Shown in pieces: positions 25,450-34,688 of a DNA stretch of 64,000 nucleotides. The position numbers and the translations under genes were made by a program. The stretch covers positions 167,427 to 231,426 of the forward strand of contig CAZPYJ010000001.1 of assembly GCA_964590645.1 (NCBI GenBank), in the 5' to 3' direction. Numbering within the stretch: the stretch's first letter is position 1; each line of letters starts with the position of its first letter. The notes beneath the pieces were generated by a model, which was not told where the DNA came from, made no database searches, and saw only the letters and a program-made list of their open reading frames with translations. The DNA is from JAGNHN01 sp964590645 (GTDB taxonomy: Bacteria > Bacteroidota > Bacteroidia > Bacteroidales > JAGNHN01).

Positions 25450-26076
25450 CTAAAGATAATGTACGCCCCGATGCCAGTCCTTTTGCAATAAATCAAAAAT
25501 GTGTCGGTAATCCGCATCTTGATTGACAAAATCCAGCCCGGAAGTATCGATCACCAGGATACGTTGCCGGGGATGCTGCCGGATATAATCCAGATAACCT
25601 TCCTGTAAACGGCTCAGGTACTGATCGCTGATCTCTTGTTCATATTCCCGTCCCCGCTTTCGGATGTTCGCTTGCAGACTGGCGATGGGCAAATGAAGGT
25701 ACAGCATCAGATCAGGGACAGGCAGAATATCAGCCATAATGTGAAAAAGGCGCTGATATAAATTCAGTTCATCTCCCGTAAGGGTATTCCGTGCAAAAAT
25801 CAGAGACTTTTGGATGAAATAGTCGGAAATAAGAATGGGCTGAAACATATCCGGCAAGCTGAGCTTGTCGCTGAGTTGCTGAAAACGGCTGGCCAGAAAG
25901 CTCAATTCCAGAGGAAAAGCATATTTCTCAGGCTCTTTATAAAATTTGGGAAGAAAAGGATTGTCTTCAAACTGTTCCAGAATCAAGCGGCTGCCCAGTT
26001 CAGCCGATAAGCGTTGGGCCAGGGAGGTTTTGCCTGCACCGATCGCTCCCTCGATGCAGATGTAGCGGTAGTTCAT
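25450..26076 (-). CDS. Deoxynucleoside kinase
   Basis: The 208-residue product is a dNK-family kinase that phosphorylates deoxynucleosides for salvage. It has the P-loop GAIGAGKT at residues 10-17, the conserved FEDNPFLPKFY, a DYF segment in place of the usual DR(S/Y) substrate loop, and RGREYEQEIS with the lid arginines. It resembles the dAdo/dGuo-kinase group of Bacteroidota and Gram-positives. Its ATG overlaps the folK stop (ATGA), a pair often seen together in Bacteroidota. Substrate choice is not decided. Confidence 0.88.
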   Translation of the reverse strand: MNYRYICIEGAIGAGKTSLAQRLSAELGSRLILEQFEDNPFLPKFYKEPEKYAFPLELSFLASRFQQLSDKLSLPDMFQPILISDYFIQKSLIFARNTLTGDELNLYQRLFHIMADILPVPDLMLYLHLPIASLQANIRKRGREYEQEISDQYLSRLQEGYLDYIRQHPRQRILVIDTSGLDFVNQDADYRHIFDLLQKDWHRGVHYL

Positions 26077-26612
26077 TGCTCGTTCCGGCTTTTCGGGGTC
26101 AGTCCATACGTTGCTTCAACTTCATAGGGGGCAACAGCACAATGGTCAGGGCAGCTATGCAACAACTCCATCACCGGCACATTGAACACAGGATGAAGCA
26201 TTGTGGGGACGATTTCAGCAAGGGGTTGAAGCACAAAACGGCGTTGGTGCAGCAATGGGTGTGGAATAGTCAGATGCTTCTCGGCCATTATTATCGCATC
26301 ATAAAACAGAATATCAATATCAATGACACGGGAAATGTACTGATCAGGTTGGCGGATTCGGCCAAGCACCAACTCTATCTGAAGGACTGCAGAAAGCAAC
26401 TTCCCGGGTGTCAGATGGGTTTGAACTTTCAGCGCCTGATTCAGAAAAGGACGGTGGTCCTCGAATCCCCAAGGTTCCGTCTCATACACCAATGAGCGCT
26501 TCTCAATGCGCCCCACTTTCTTCCGGATAAGCCTGAGGGCCTCGCTCAGCATCAGTTCACGCCTTCCCAGATTACTGCCAGTCAGTAGATAAGCTGTATG
26601 CATCTTTTTCAT
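26073..26612 (-). CDS. folK: 2-amino-4-hydroxy-6-hydroxymethyldihydropteridine pyrophosphokinase
   Basis: FolK transfers pyrophosphate from ATP to the pterin, ahead of dihydropteroate synthesis in folate formation. From ATG 26612 the product is 179 residues: LLTGSNLGRRELML at the N-terminus, YETEPWGF, the PFLNQAL segment, the metal-binding DIDILFYD (residues near 108) and IPHPLLHQRRFVLQPLAEI. The open frame continues 19 codons further upstream, but that part is not conserved and overlaps a promoter-like box. Met4 at 26603 is an alternative. It is coupled to the deoxynucleoside kinase. Confidence 0.93.
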   Translation of the reverse strand: MKKMHTAYLLTGSNLGRRELMLSEALRLIRKKVGRIEKRSLVYETEPWGFEDHRPFLNQALKVQTHLTPGKLLSAVLQIELVLGRIRQPDQYISRVIDIDILFYDAIIMAEKHLTIPHPLLHQRRFVLQPLAEIVPTMLHPVFNVPVMELLHSCPDHCAVAPYEVEATYGLTPKSRNEQ

Positions 26613-26619
26613 TTCACTC

Positions 26620-26627
26620 CAAAGGTA
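26620..26627 (-). promoter_or_regulatory. Candidate -7 box (TACCTTTG) for folK
   Basis: TACCTTTG on the minus strand only 7 nt before ATG 26612. This would give a nearly leaderless message from that ATG or a short leader to ATG 26603. Both readings argue against the longer frame. Confidence 0.4.
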
Positions 26628-26828
26628 CAAATACTTATACACTCCCTGATCGGAATGCAAGCTGTGCAAAGGAGCTGCAAATGCGGCAATATTGTTCCAG
26701 CATTCCAGGCTTCCGGTGTATCACATTGGTGCAATGAAACAAATTTTGGGGCAAGCCGGAAAATGCTTTTGTGATTCGCGTGCTGATATCGTATAATTGC
26801 ATTTCGTAATCCCCAATCCCTCAATCCT

Positions 26829-28598
26829 ATGAAACAGTTTTTCAAATTCTTTTTTGCCTCACTGCTAGGTTTCCTGGTGGGGCTTTTCCTGCTCTTTATC
26901 ATTGTGGCCGGCATCATTGCTGCAGCAGTGCAGTTTGGCGAGAAAGAAGTTCAGGTAAAAGATAATACCATACTAAAAATCAAGCTGGACAAGCCAATTC
27001 CTGACCGGGCGTCGGACAATCCTTTTGCCAATTTCAATCCCACCACCTTCGAAGCGGACACCCCGATTGGCCTGGATGATATCCTTGATCAGATAGAACG
27101 GGCTGCGAAAGATGACCGAATCAGTGGGATTTACCTGAAGATGACCGGTTTGCAGGCTTATATGGCCACCATTGAAGAAATCAGGGATGCCCTGATCGAC
27201 TTCAAAGAATCCGGAAAGTTCATCATTGCCTACGGCGATATGATGGATCAACGCACCTATTACCTGGCCTCCGTGGCCAACCGCATTATCGTGAACCCGG
27301 AAGGGATGTTCCTGTTTAACGGCTTACAAGGGCAGGTGACCTTTATTAAAGGAACCCTGGCCAAACTGGGCATTGAAGCCCAGGTGATTCGTCACGGAAA
27401 GTTCAAGGCCGCTGTGGAACCACTGATCCAGGAAGAAATGAGTGTAGCCAACAGGGAACAGATCAAAACCTATATCAGTACGATGTGGGATCATATGGTG
27501 GATGGCATTGCCCTGAGCAGGGGCGCTGACCCGGCGCAGCTTAATGCCTGGGCCGACTCACTCAGCCTCACCTTCGTCGAAGATGCAGTGGCCCTTGGTA
27601 TGATCGACGATCTTAAGTATGAGACCGCCTTTCTTGAAGAACTCGCTGACAGCGTCGGCGCAGAGAAAATCGATGACATTGAGTTTATCAGCCTGGCCAA
27701 ATATAAGAAGGCAGCATCCGACGATGATAAGCTGTCGGTGAGCCGCGATCGCATTGCTGTGATTTTTGCCGAAGGTGAAATTGTAGACGGCAAAGGAGAA
27801 GAAGGAAATATTGGTGGAGAGACCTATGCCAAAATCTTACGCAAAGCGCGTGAGGATGAAAATGTGAAGGCCATTGTCTTGCGCGTGAATTCTCCGGGTG
27901 GGAGTGGTTTTGCCTCTGAAGTTATTCTTCAGGAACTCTTGCTTACTAAAGCAGAAAAACCTGTCGTGGCTTCATTTGGCGGTGTGGCTGCATCCGGTGG
28001 GTACTATATTGCCTGTGCTGCCGACTCTATCATTGCCAGCCCCAACACCATTACCGGTTCCATCGGCGTTTTTGGGGTAATTCCAAACTTCCAGGAACTT
28101 TTCCAGGATAAGATCGGTCTTCGCTTCGACCGGGTAATGACCAACACCCACGCCGATTTTCTGGATGTGACCCGTCCGCTCAACCCAATGGAGCGTAAGG
28201 TGATGACCAAAATGGTGGAGGATATGTATGCCGATTTCATCCAACGTGTGGCAGACGGTCGTGAAATGCAGGTGGCTGATGTAGACAGCATAGGGCAAGG
28301 CCGCGTTTGGGCCGGAAAAGACGCACTGGCATTAAACCTGATTGACAAATACGGAGGTTTGAATGAAGCCATCGCTATGGCTGCCGGAATGGCCGGTCTG
28401 GAGGACTACAGACTTAAAAAGTATCCTGAGTTGAAAGACCCCTTTGAGAAGCTGATGGAATCCCTGGGCGGGAACGTAAGTGCCTGGATGATGCAACGCG
28501 AAATGGGACCCTTCTATCCAATGTACCAGCAGGTAAAACGTGTTGAAAACATCAAGGGTCTGCAAGCCAGAATGGACTACGATATTGAAATCCGGTAA
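26829..28598 (+). CDS. sppA: Signal peptide peptidase SppA, 67K type
   Basis: SppA is a membrane-bound serine protease that degrades leftover signal peptides at the periplasmic face. The 589-residue, double-domain (67K) product has one N-terminal membrane anchor (about 8-36), the catalytic lysine in RHGKFKAAVEP (Lys193) in the first half, and the catalytic serine in FGGVAASGGYY (Ser389) in the second half, spaced as in E. coli SppA. LRVNSPGGSGFASE is also conserved. Length is standard. It is followed by a strong terminator and stands alone. Confidence 0.95.
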   Translation: MKQFFKFFFASLLGFLVGLFLLFIIVAGIIAAAVQFGEKEVQVKDNTILKIKLDKPIPDRASDNPFANFNPTTFEADTPIGLDDILDQIERAAKDDRISGIYLKMTGLQAYMATIEEIRDALIDFKESGKFIIAYGDMMDQRTYYLASVANRIIVNPEGMFLFNGLQGQVTFIKGTLAKLGIEAQVIRHGKFKAAVEPLIQEEMSVANREQIKTYISTMWDHMVDGIALSRGADPAQLNAWADSLSLTFVEDAVALGMIDDLKYETAFLEELADSVGAEKIDDIEFISLAKYKKAASDDDKLSVSRDRIAVIFAEGEIVDGKGEEGNIGGETYAKILRKAREDENVKAIVLRVNSPGGSGFASEVILQELLLTKAEKPVVASFGGVAASGGYYIACAADSIIASPNTITGSIGVFGVIPNFQELFQDKIGLRFDRVMTNTHADFLDVTRPLNPMERKVMTKMVEDMYADFIQRVADGREMQVADVDSIGQGRVWAGKDALALNLIDKYGGLNEAIAMAAGMAGLEDYRLKKYPELKDPFEKLMESLGGNVSAWMMQREMGPFYPMYQQVKRVENIKGLQARMDYDIEIR

Positions 28599-28621
28599 GT
28601 GCTTCCGGTAAATGCCTGAAT

Positions 28622-28656
28622 AAAAAAGGCCGTCTGCAATCAGATGGCCTTTTTTG
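28622..28656. terminator. Bidirectional terminator between sppA and the acid phosphatase gene
   Basis: AAAAAAGGCC(G/A)TCTG pairs with CAGA(T)GGCCTTTTTT around CAAT. The A-tract and T-tract make it work in both directions, which suits the two convergent genes. Confidence 0.88.
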
Positions 28657-28727
28657 TTTTTAGATTATTCTCTTTTGTCTGAAAAGAGAAGGGTATTCCG
28701 GAAGATTAAGCCTGGAGCCCGAACAGA

Positions 28728-29603
28728 CTAAAGCCTATCCGGCGAAACCAACATATCCTCCAGAATAAGCAACCTGCTTTCCTTATCCAATGCACGCTTT
28801 CCCCGAAAGAAAACACTTTCCCAGTCACCGTACATCGGATTTGGCAAGACTATCCATTGTTTTCCGAAAGAACCCCTGGATTCGGTTGTCCTTGCCATCC
28901 GGTTGTCCTGATCGCTGTCGTTGAAACCGCTGGCAAAATCACCCAGATTATCCCCGATGAGCAGACTGATGTGGTATTTTTCCCTGATCGTTGCTCTCCT
29001 GCTTTCTTTGTCCGACTCCTCTTCCCGCATCAGTAAGTGCGTCTCTCCTGACAATGGAAATCCCTGTTCGCGGAGGTTCGCGGCTGTAGCCTCCCTCAGA
29101 TGGGCCTTTCTGTTGGTCACATAGAATATGGCAACTCCATATCCCTCGGCCAGCTTGAGGAAATCCAATGCTCCGGGAACCGGTAGCGCAATGGCTTTCT
29201 GACACCATTCGTCCCATCCCTCAGGATAATTGTAATTATTCAGGATACAAGCGGCCTGGTAGGGACTGTTGTCCAGTACAGTTTCATCCACATCCACTAC
29301 CACCGCTCTCGCTTTATTGATGCTTTGATCCTGCAAACTCTCCACCAGACGCAAGGCAGCCAGGTTGTAGGCCTGGTAGCATAATGCCTGGTACTCTGCC
29401 GCCTGCTGGTGATAAAGGGTTGCCATCAAGAGGTAGCGGTTATCCGGGAGCAGATAGCTTTCTGCTCCAGTATCGCTGATGATACTGTCCATATCCACTG
29501 AAACCGGCGTGTTTTCTGCGGGTCTTTGCTGACAGGAAAAGAGAAAAAAGAGACCGAGAAGCGGAAGCAGGTTTCGGTACGGCAGCGAAAGGAATGATTT
29601 CAT
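28728..29603 (-). CDS. HAD acid phosphatase, lipoprotein e(P4)/class C type
   Basis: The 291-residue product from ATG 29603 has a lipoprotein signal (FFLFSC, lipid Cys near residue 24) and a HAD phosphatase domain: nucleophile motif VVVDVDETVLDNSPY (DxDxT), FYVTNRKAHLRE (motif II Thr/Ser) and LLIGDNLGDFASGF (motif III/IV). These are marks of the class C/e(P4) 5'-nucleotidase group, which removes phosphate from nucleotides outside the inner membrane. The frame extends 13 codons upstream, but the downstream ATG gives the better signal peptide. A TACCTTTG promoter box lies 52 nt upstream. Confidence 0.88.
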   Translation of the reverse strand: MKSFLSLPYRNLLPLLGLFFLFSCQQRPAENTPVSVDMDSIISDTGAESYLLPDNRYLLMATLYHQQAAEYQALCYQAYNLAALRLVESLQDQSINKARAVVVDVDETVLDNSPYQAACILNNYNYPEGWDEWCQKAIALPVPGALDFLKLAEGYGVAIFYVTNRKAHLREATAANLREQGFPLSGETHLLMREEESDKESRRATIREKYHISLLIGDNLGDFASGFNDSDQDNRMARTTESRGSFGKQWIVLPNPMYGDWESVFFRGKRALDKESRLLILEDMLVSPDRL

Positions 29604-29654
29604 TGTTCTGAAAATTAAAAATGGCAAAAAGCAGGCAAGCAAACTTTAAAACTG

Positions 29655-29662
29655 CAAAGGTA
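29655..29662 (-). promoter_or_regulatory. Candidate -7 box (TACCTTTG) for the acid phosphatase gene
   Basis: Minus-strand TACCTTTG, 52 nt before the ATG, a normal distance. No TTG is found 17-21 nt further up. Confidence 0.4.
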
Positions 29663-29710
29663 GGAGGCCCTCAGAAATAGATAAGGTTTTTCCTGGAAAA
29701 GATTTTGAAA

Positions 29711-29744
29711 CAAAAGGGCTGCCTCACCCAATGAGACAGCCCCT
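29711..29744 (-). terminator. Terminator of the pyruvate:ferredoxin oxidoreductase gene
   Basis: On the minus strand GGGGCTGTCTCA pairs with TGAGGCAGCCC around TTGGG (one G-T pair) and is followed by TTTTGTTTC. It sits 24 nt after the nifJ stop codon. Confidence 0.8.
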
Positions 29745-29767
29745 TGCTTTCAGGGTCTCGAAGCAGA

Positions 29768-32700
29768 TTACTTGCTTTCGAAAACCATAGCGGCCATTCG
29801 TTTATAGCTTTCGTGGCGCCAACGGGCGTTTTCTTCAGCAGCAATAAACAACTCATCTGCTACTTCCGGGAAGGCTTTCTTCAGGGAAGTATAGCGCACT
29901 TCGCCGTGAAGGAAGGCCTGGAACTTGGTCCATTCCGGCTCCTTGCTGTCGAGTTGGAAGGGATTCTTCCCTTCTTTTTCCAGCATTGGGTTATAGCGAT
30001 ACAGCGACCAGTATCCTGCTTCCACTGCACGCTTTTCTTCATCCTGGGTGGCGGCCATACTGGCACGCAGCCCGTGGTTAATGCAAGGAGAGTAGGCGAT
30101 GATCATCGATGGGCCGGGGTAGGCTTCTGCTTCACGCACTGCCTTGAGGAACTGACTCTGGTTAGCCCCCATAGCAACCTGAGCCACATAGACATATCCA
30201 TAGGTCATCGCCATCGCACCCAGGTCTTTTTTGCGGATACGCTTGCCTGAAGCGGCGAATTTGGCTACGGCACCCACAGGCGTGGCTTTGGAGGACTGCC
30301 CGCCGGTATTCGAATAAACCTCGGTATCCATCACCAGAACATTTACATCATCTCCGGAAGCCAGCACGTGATCAAGGCCACCGAAACCTATGTCGTAGGC
30401 CCAACCGTCGCCGCCAAAGACCCATACACTCTTCTTGATCAGATACTGCTCCAGTGAGCGGATCCAAGCTGCCACCTCTGATTTTTCAGCAGCCAGGACA
30501 GGGATGAGTTTCTGACTGACGTCTTCCGAACGCTTGGCATCTTCCTTGGCTTCTATCCATTCACGGAAAAGCTCCTGGCAGGGTGCTGAAACGGAATCCA
30601 TTCCATCCTGCATCAGGCGGGCAATCCGGTTGCGCAGTTTATTGATCCCGGTTGCTATGCCATAGCCATACTCGGCATTGTCTTCAAAGAGTGAGTTGGC
30701 CCAGGCTGGTCCCTTGCCGTTCTTCTTGCTGGCGCAGTAAGGGGTGGAGGGAGCAGAACCACCATAGATCGAACTGCAACCGGTGGCATTGGCAATGATC
30801 ATACGCTCCCCAAACAACTGGGTGATCAGCTTGACATAGGGAGTTTCACCACAACCGGCACAGGCTCCGGAAAATTCGAAGAGGGGCTGTGCAAACTGAC
30901 TGTTTTTAACGCTTTTATCTTTCTCTACAATGGAGTCCTTGTAGGTGACATTATCGGCAAAATGATTCCAGCGTACAGTTTCCTCCATCTGCGAGCCCAG
31001 GCTCTTCATCACAAGCGACTTCTCTTTGCTGGGGCAAACTTCCACACAATTACCGCAGCCTGTGCAGTCGAGCGGACTGACTTGCATCCTGTACTGAAGG
31101 CCTGCAAAAGTCTTGGCCGGGATCGCATCCAGGGTGACGGTGCCTTCAGGAAGCTGCTTCATCTCCTCTGCATCGATCAGCCAGGGACGGATACAGGCGT
31201 GAGGGCAGACATAGGCACACTGATTACACTGGATACAGTTCTCCGGGATCCATTCCGGAACATTCACGGCGATGCCTCGTTTTTCATATTCGGTGGTACC
31301 GGCAGGGAAGGTCCCGTCCTCTCTGCCAAGGAAAGCACTGACCGGAAGATCGTCTCCTTTCAAAGCATTGATCGGATCGAAGATGTTGCGGATAAAGTCA
31401 GGTACATCCCGCTGATCCACCTTCGCTTCAATATGAATGTCTGCCCATTCTGAGGGTACGTTTACCTTTTCTACATCACCGCCTTTATCTACAGCGGCAA
31501 AATTCATATTGACGATCATCTCCCCCTTCATACCATAGGATTTCACGATGGCATCCTTCATTTCCCCGACAGCCTGCTCGTAAGGAATGACATTGGAAAC
31601 TTTAAAGAAGGCGCTTTGCATAATGGTATTGGTGCGGCTTCCCAGGCCGATTTCCGCCGCAATACGGGTAGCATTAATGATATAAAAGTCGATCTTTTTT
31701 TCCGCCAGATACTTTTTCATATGATCGGGAAGGCGGTTCTTGGTCTCTTCCGCATCCCAGATAGAATTCAGCAGGAAAGATCCGCCGGGCTTGAGGCCCT
31801 TCAGCATATCATACTTCTCCAGATAGGCCGGTACGTGACAGGCAACAAAGTCAGGGGTGTTCACCAGGTAAGGTGAGCGGATGGGCTTATTTCCGAAACG
31901 CAGGTGTGAGGTGGTGATCCCTCCGGATTTCTTGGAGTCGTAGGCAAAGTAGGCCTGGCAATACTTATCTGTGGTATCCCCGATGATCTTGATTGAGTTT
32001 TTGTTGGCCCCTACAGTTCCATCGGCGCCCAGTCCGTAGAACTTGGCTTCGAAGGTCCCTTCCGGAACCACGCTTACGTCGGGCAGGATGGGGAGAGAAG
32101 TGAATTTCACATCATCCACAATGCTGATGGTGAATTGGTTTCTGGGCTCATTCATTTTCAGGTTTTCGAAAACCCCGATGATGTGTGCCGGTGTGGTATC
32201 CTTGGAACTGAGTCCGTAGCGTCCGCCGACCACCAGGGGAGCATCCTTCCTGCCGTAGAAAATCTCCTTGATGTCCAGGTAAAGGGGCTCGCCATTGGCT
32301 CCGATTTCCTTTGTACGGTCAAGCACAGCAATGCGCTTAACACTTTTGGGAATGACATTCAGGAAGTATTTGGGAGAGAAGGGACGATATAAGTGTACAG
32401 CCACCAGGCCCACTTTTTCCCCCTGGGCGCGGAGGTGATCCACAACCTCGCGGATGGTGTCTGTGATGGATCCCATCGCGATGAGAATATGCTCTGCTTC
32501 AGGATCGCCATAGTATGTAAATGGGTGATATTCGCGGCCGGTGAGTGCATACATCTGCTGCATATACTCTTCTACCACATCAGCCACGTGATCGTAGAAA
32601 TGGCTGGCGGCTTCCCTGGCCTGGAAGTAGATATCCGGGTTCTGGGCCGTGCCCCTGGTAACCGGGTGTTCCGGGTTGAGCGCATTATCGCGGAAACGCT

Positions 32701-33307
32701 GAATGGCCTCCCAGTCAACCAGTTTGCTCATCTGCTCAACAGTGGGAGCTTCCACTTTCTGGATTTCGTGAGAGGTGCGGAATCCGTCAAAAAAGTGCAG
32801 GAAAGGGATGCGGGTTTTGATTGCAGTAAGGTGTGCTACGGCTGCCAGGTCCATAATCTCCTGAATACTGCCGGTTGCCAGCATCGCAAAGCCTGTTTGC
32901 CGTGTGGACATCACATCGCTGTGGTCTCCGAAAATCGACAGGGCCTGGGCGGCCAGTGAGCGGGCGCTCACGTGGAAGACCGCCGGAAGTAACTCCCCGG
33001 AAATCTTATACATATTCGGGATCATCAACAACAGCCCCTGGGAAGCAGTATAAGTGCTGGTCAGGGCTCCGGCCTGCAAAGCGCCGTGTACCGCCCCTGC
33101 AGCACCACCTTCAGACTGCATTTCCCTAACCTCTACCGTCTCCCCGAAAATGTTCTTCAGGCCATTGGCTGCCCATTCGTCTACATACTCCGCCATATTG
33201 GAGGAAGGAGTGATGGGATAGATGCAGGCCACCTCGCTGAACATATACGCTACGTGGGCCGCGGCATAGTTTCCTTCACAAGTCACGAAATTCTTCTTCT
33301 TTTCCAT
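29768..33307 (-). CDS. nifJ: Pyruvate:ferredoxin (flavodoxin) oxidoreductase
   Basis: This cytosolic enzyme oxidises pyruvate to acetyl-CoA and CO2 with ferredoxin or flavodoxin as electron acceptor. The 1179-residue single-chain form has the pyrimidine-binding N-domain (YPITPSSNMAEYVDEW), the gamma domain, two [4Fe-4S] motifs CIQCNQCAYVCPHACIRP (about 690) and CTGCGNCVEVCP (about 745), the third-cluster cysteines around CAGCGETPYV, and the TPP-binding GGDGWAYDIGFGGLDH (about 960). Length and order are normal. It is divergent from a dihydroorotate-dehydrogenase-like gene, a pairing frequent in Bacteroidota and Chlorobi. Its presence suggests fermentative or low-oxygen ability. Confidence 0.97.
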   Translation of the reverse strand: MEKKKNFVTCEGNYAAAHVAYMFSEVACIYPITPSSNMAEYVDEWAANGLKNIFGETVEVREMQSEGGAAGAVHGALQAGALTSTYTASQGLLLMIPNMYKISGELLPAVFHVSARSLAAQALSIFGDHSDVMSTRQTGFAMLATGSIQEIMDLAAVAHLTAIKTRIPFLHFFDGFRTSHEIQKVEAPTVEQMSKLVDWEAIQRFRDNALNPEHPVTRGTAQNPDIYFQAREAASHFYDHVADVVEEYMQQMYALTGREYHPFTYYGDPEAEHILIAMGSITDTIREVVDHLRAQGEKVGLVAVHLYRPFSPKYFLNVIPKSVKRIAVLDRTKEIGANGEPLYLDIKEIFYGRKDAPLVVGGRYGLSSKDTTPAHIIGVFENLKMNEPRNQFTISIVDDVKFTSLPILPDVSVVPEGTFEAKFYGLGADGTVGANKNSIKIIGDTTDKYCQAYFAYDSKKSGGITTSHLRFGNKPIRSPYLVNTPDFVACHVPAYLEKYDMLKGLKPGGSFLLNSIWDAEETKNRLPDHMKKYLAEKKIDFYIINATRIAAEIGLGSRTNTIMQSAFFKVSNVIPYEQAVGEMKDAIVKSYGMKGEMIVNMNFAAVDKGGDVEKVNVPSEWADIHIEAKVDQRDVPDFIRNIFDPINALKGDDLPVSAFLGREDGTFPAGTTEYEKRGIAVNVPEWIPENCIQCNQCAYVCPHACIRPWLIDAEEMKQLPEGTVTLDAIPAKTFAGLQYRMQVSPLDCTGCGNCVEVCPSKEKSLVMKSLGSQMEETVRWNHFADNVTYKDSIVEKDKSVKNSQFAQPLFEFSGACAGCGETPYVKLITQLFGERMIIANATGCSSIYGGSAPSTPYCASKKNGKGPAWANSLFEDNAEYGYGIATGINKLRNRIARLMQDGMDSVSAPCQELFREWIEAKEDAKRSEDVSQKLIPVLAAEKSEVAAWIRSLEQYLIKKSVWVFGGDGWAYDIGFGGLDHVLASGDDVNVLVMDTEVYSNTGGQSSKATPVGAVAKFAASGKRIRKKDLGAMAMTYGYVYVAQVAMGANQSQFLKAVREAEAYPGPSMIIAYSPCINHGLRASMAATQDEEKRAVEAGYWSLYRYNPMLEKEGKNPFQLDSKEPEWTKFQAFLHGEVRYTSLKKAFPEVADELFIAAEENARWRHESYKRMAAMVFESK

Positions 33308-33523
33308 AGTTCAAATGTTTTTATAATTCCGGTCCCGGCAAGCCGTCTAAAACCAGTGCGAAATTACAGGAAATGGGAATGAAAATGAATCTAAATTACC
33401 CGGCTCTCTGCTGTAAGTCAAATATTTATAATCATTATAAATTAACAGGAAAAAGCCTGTAAAACTGATTAATAGGCTGTGAAAAGCGATTTTCATTTGG
33501 CGGAGCGCATATACAGGAATTGC

Positions 33524-33531
33524 TATCTTTG
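33524..33531 (+). promoter_or_regulatory. Candidate -7 box (TATCTTTG)
   Basis: TATCTTTG fits TAnnTTTG, with a TTTG at 33496-33499, 24 nt further up, slightly longer than usual. It lies 71 nt before the start at 33602 and supports that start over an upstream in-frame codon at 33479. The 33308-33500 interval is AT-rich. Confidence 0.45.
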
Positions 33532-33601
33532 TTTGCAGCATTCCGACCGCTGCGTCCGGTGCTGTTTGCAAGCAATCATCAACAACCTATATCTTAGAAT
33601 T

Positions 33602-34615
33602 ATGGCTGACCTTAAAACACACTATCTGGGCATTGAGCTCAAAAATCCAATCATTGTGGGTGCTTCCAACCTATGCACTGACGTGGAAAACCTGAAGAAG
33701 ATGGAAGCGGCCGGCGCTTCGGCTGTGGTGTACAAGTCACTCTTTGAGGAGCAGATACAATGGGAGAGTCTGCAAATGGAGATGGATATGCAAGACTACA
33801 ATGAGCGCAATGCTGAGATGACCAGCCTGTTTCCAGGCCTCGATCACGCAGGTTCAAAAGAGTTCCTCTTCGAGTTGGGCAAAGCCCGCAAGGCGCTGAG
33901 TATCCCTCTCATCGCCAGCATTAATGCGGTAAGCGAAGGCAATTGGGTTAACTATGCCCGCGAAGTGGAAGCAACCGGAGTAGCCGCCATTGAACTGAAT
34001 TTCTACCAGGGGTTGTCGGATGCCGAAACAGACGGACACAGCCTGATAGAAAAACAGATCGCAGTATTGAAAGCGGTGAAAAAAGTAGTGAGTATTCCGG
34101 TCAGTGTGAAACTCAGCCCATTCTATACCAATATCATCCGAGTGGTGGATAAGATGGATGAAGCCGGAGCCGATGGCTTTGTGATGTTCAACCGCTTGTT
34201 CCAACCGGATATCAATATCGACGAAGAAAAACATCATTTCCCCTATAACCTCAGCAGCCCTGAAGATACACGCCTTGCCCTTCGCTATGCCGGTGCCCTC
34301 TATGGAGAAGTGAATGGCTCTATCTGTGCCAATGGCGGGATATTCAACGGAAGAGATGTGATTGCCACCCTGCTGGCCGGTGCAGATGCCGTGCAGCTAG
34401 TCAGTACCCTGTACAAAAACCAGATCAGCCATATCGCCACCATCTTAAACGAAATGGAAGACTGGATGGAGAAAAAATCCTATGCCGACCTGAATGCCTT
34501 CCGGGGAAAACTGTCCCGCAAGCATCTTGCGGATCCTTTCGCATACACCCGTGCACAATACATTGACATCCTGATGAAGTCCGAACAAATCTTCAACAAA
34601 TACCCAATGGTTTAA
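33602..34615 (+). CDS. Dihydroorotate dehydrogenase-like flavoprotein
   Basis: The 337-residue product has the FMN-binding TIM-barrel fold of dihydroorotate dehydrogenases: YLGIELKNPIIVGASNLC, IASINAVSEGNWVNYAREVE, IPVSVKLSPF and the phosphate-binding NGGIFNGRDVIATLLAGADAVQLVSTLY. The catalytic base region differs from PyrD, and pyrD-like copies next to nifJ are usually annotated only as dihydroorotate-dehydrogenase-like. ATG 33602 is preferred to a codon at 33479 because it begins the conserved domain and follows a promoter box. Its substrate is unknown; pairing with PFOR hints at a ferredoxin-linked redox role, which is inference. Confidence 0.82.
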   Translation: MADLKTHYLGIELKNPIIVGASNLCTDVENLKKMEAAGASAVVYKSLFEEQIQWESLQMEMDMQDYNERNAEMTSLFPGLDHAGSKEFLFELGKARKALSIPLIASINAVSEGNWVNYAREVEATGVAAIELNFYQGLSDAETDGHSLIEKQIAVLKAVKKVVSIPVSVKLSPFYTNIIRVVDKMDEAGADGFVMFNRLFQPDINIDEEKHHFPYNLSSPEDTRLALRYAGALYGEVNGSICANGGIFNGRDVIATLLAGADAVQLVSTLYKNQISHIATILNEMEDWMEKKSYADLNAFRGKLSRKHLADPFAYTRAQYIDILMKSEQIFNKYPMV

Positions 34616-34657
34616 AGAAATGCCCGCCATTGCAGACGGGCATACTGGAATTCCTGC

Positions 34658-34688
34658 AGGGCCGGTGTACCGGCCCTGTTTTTTTTAT
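34658..34688 (+). terminator. Rho-independent terminator after the DHOD-like gene
   Basis: AGGGCCGG pairs with CCGGCCCT around TGTA and is followed by GTTTTTTTT. A second hairpin (ATGCCCG/CGGGCAT) lies just before it. The T-run overlaps the stop codon of convergent mscL. Confidence 0.88.
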
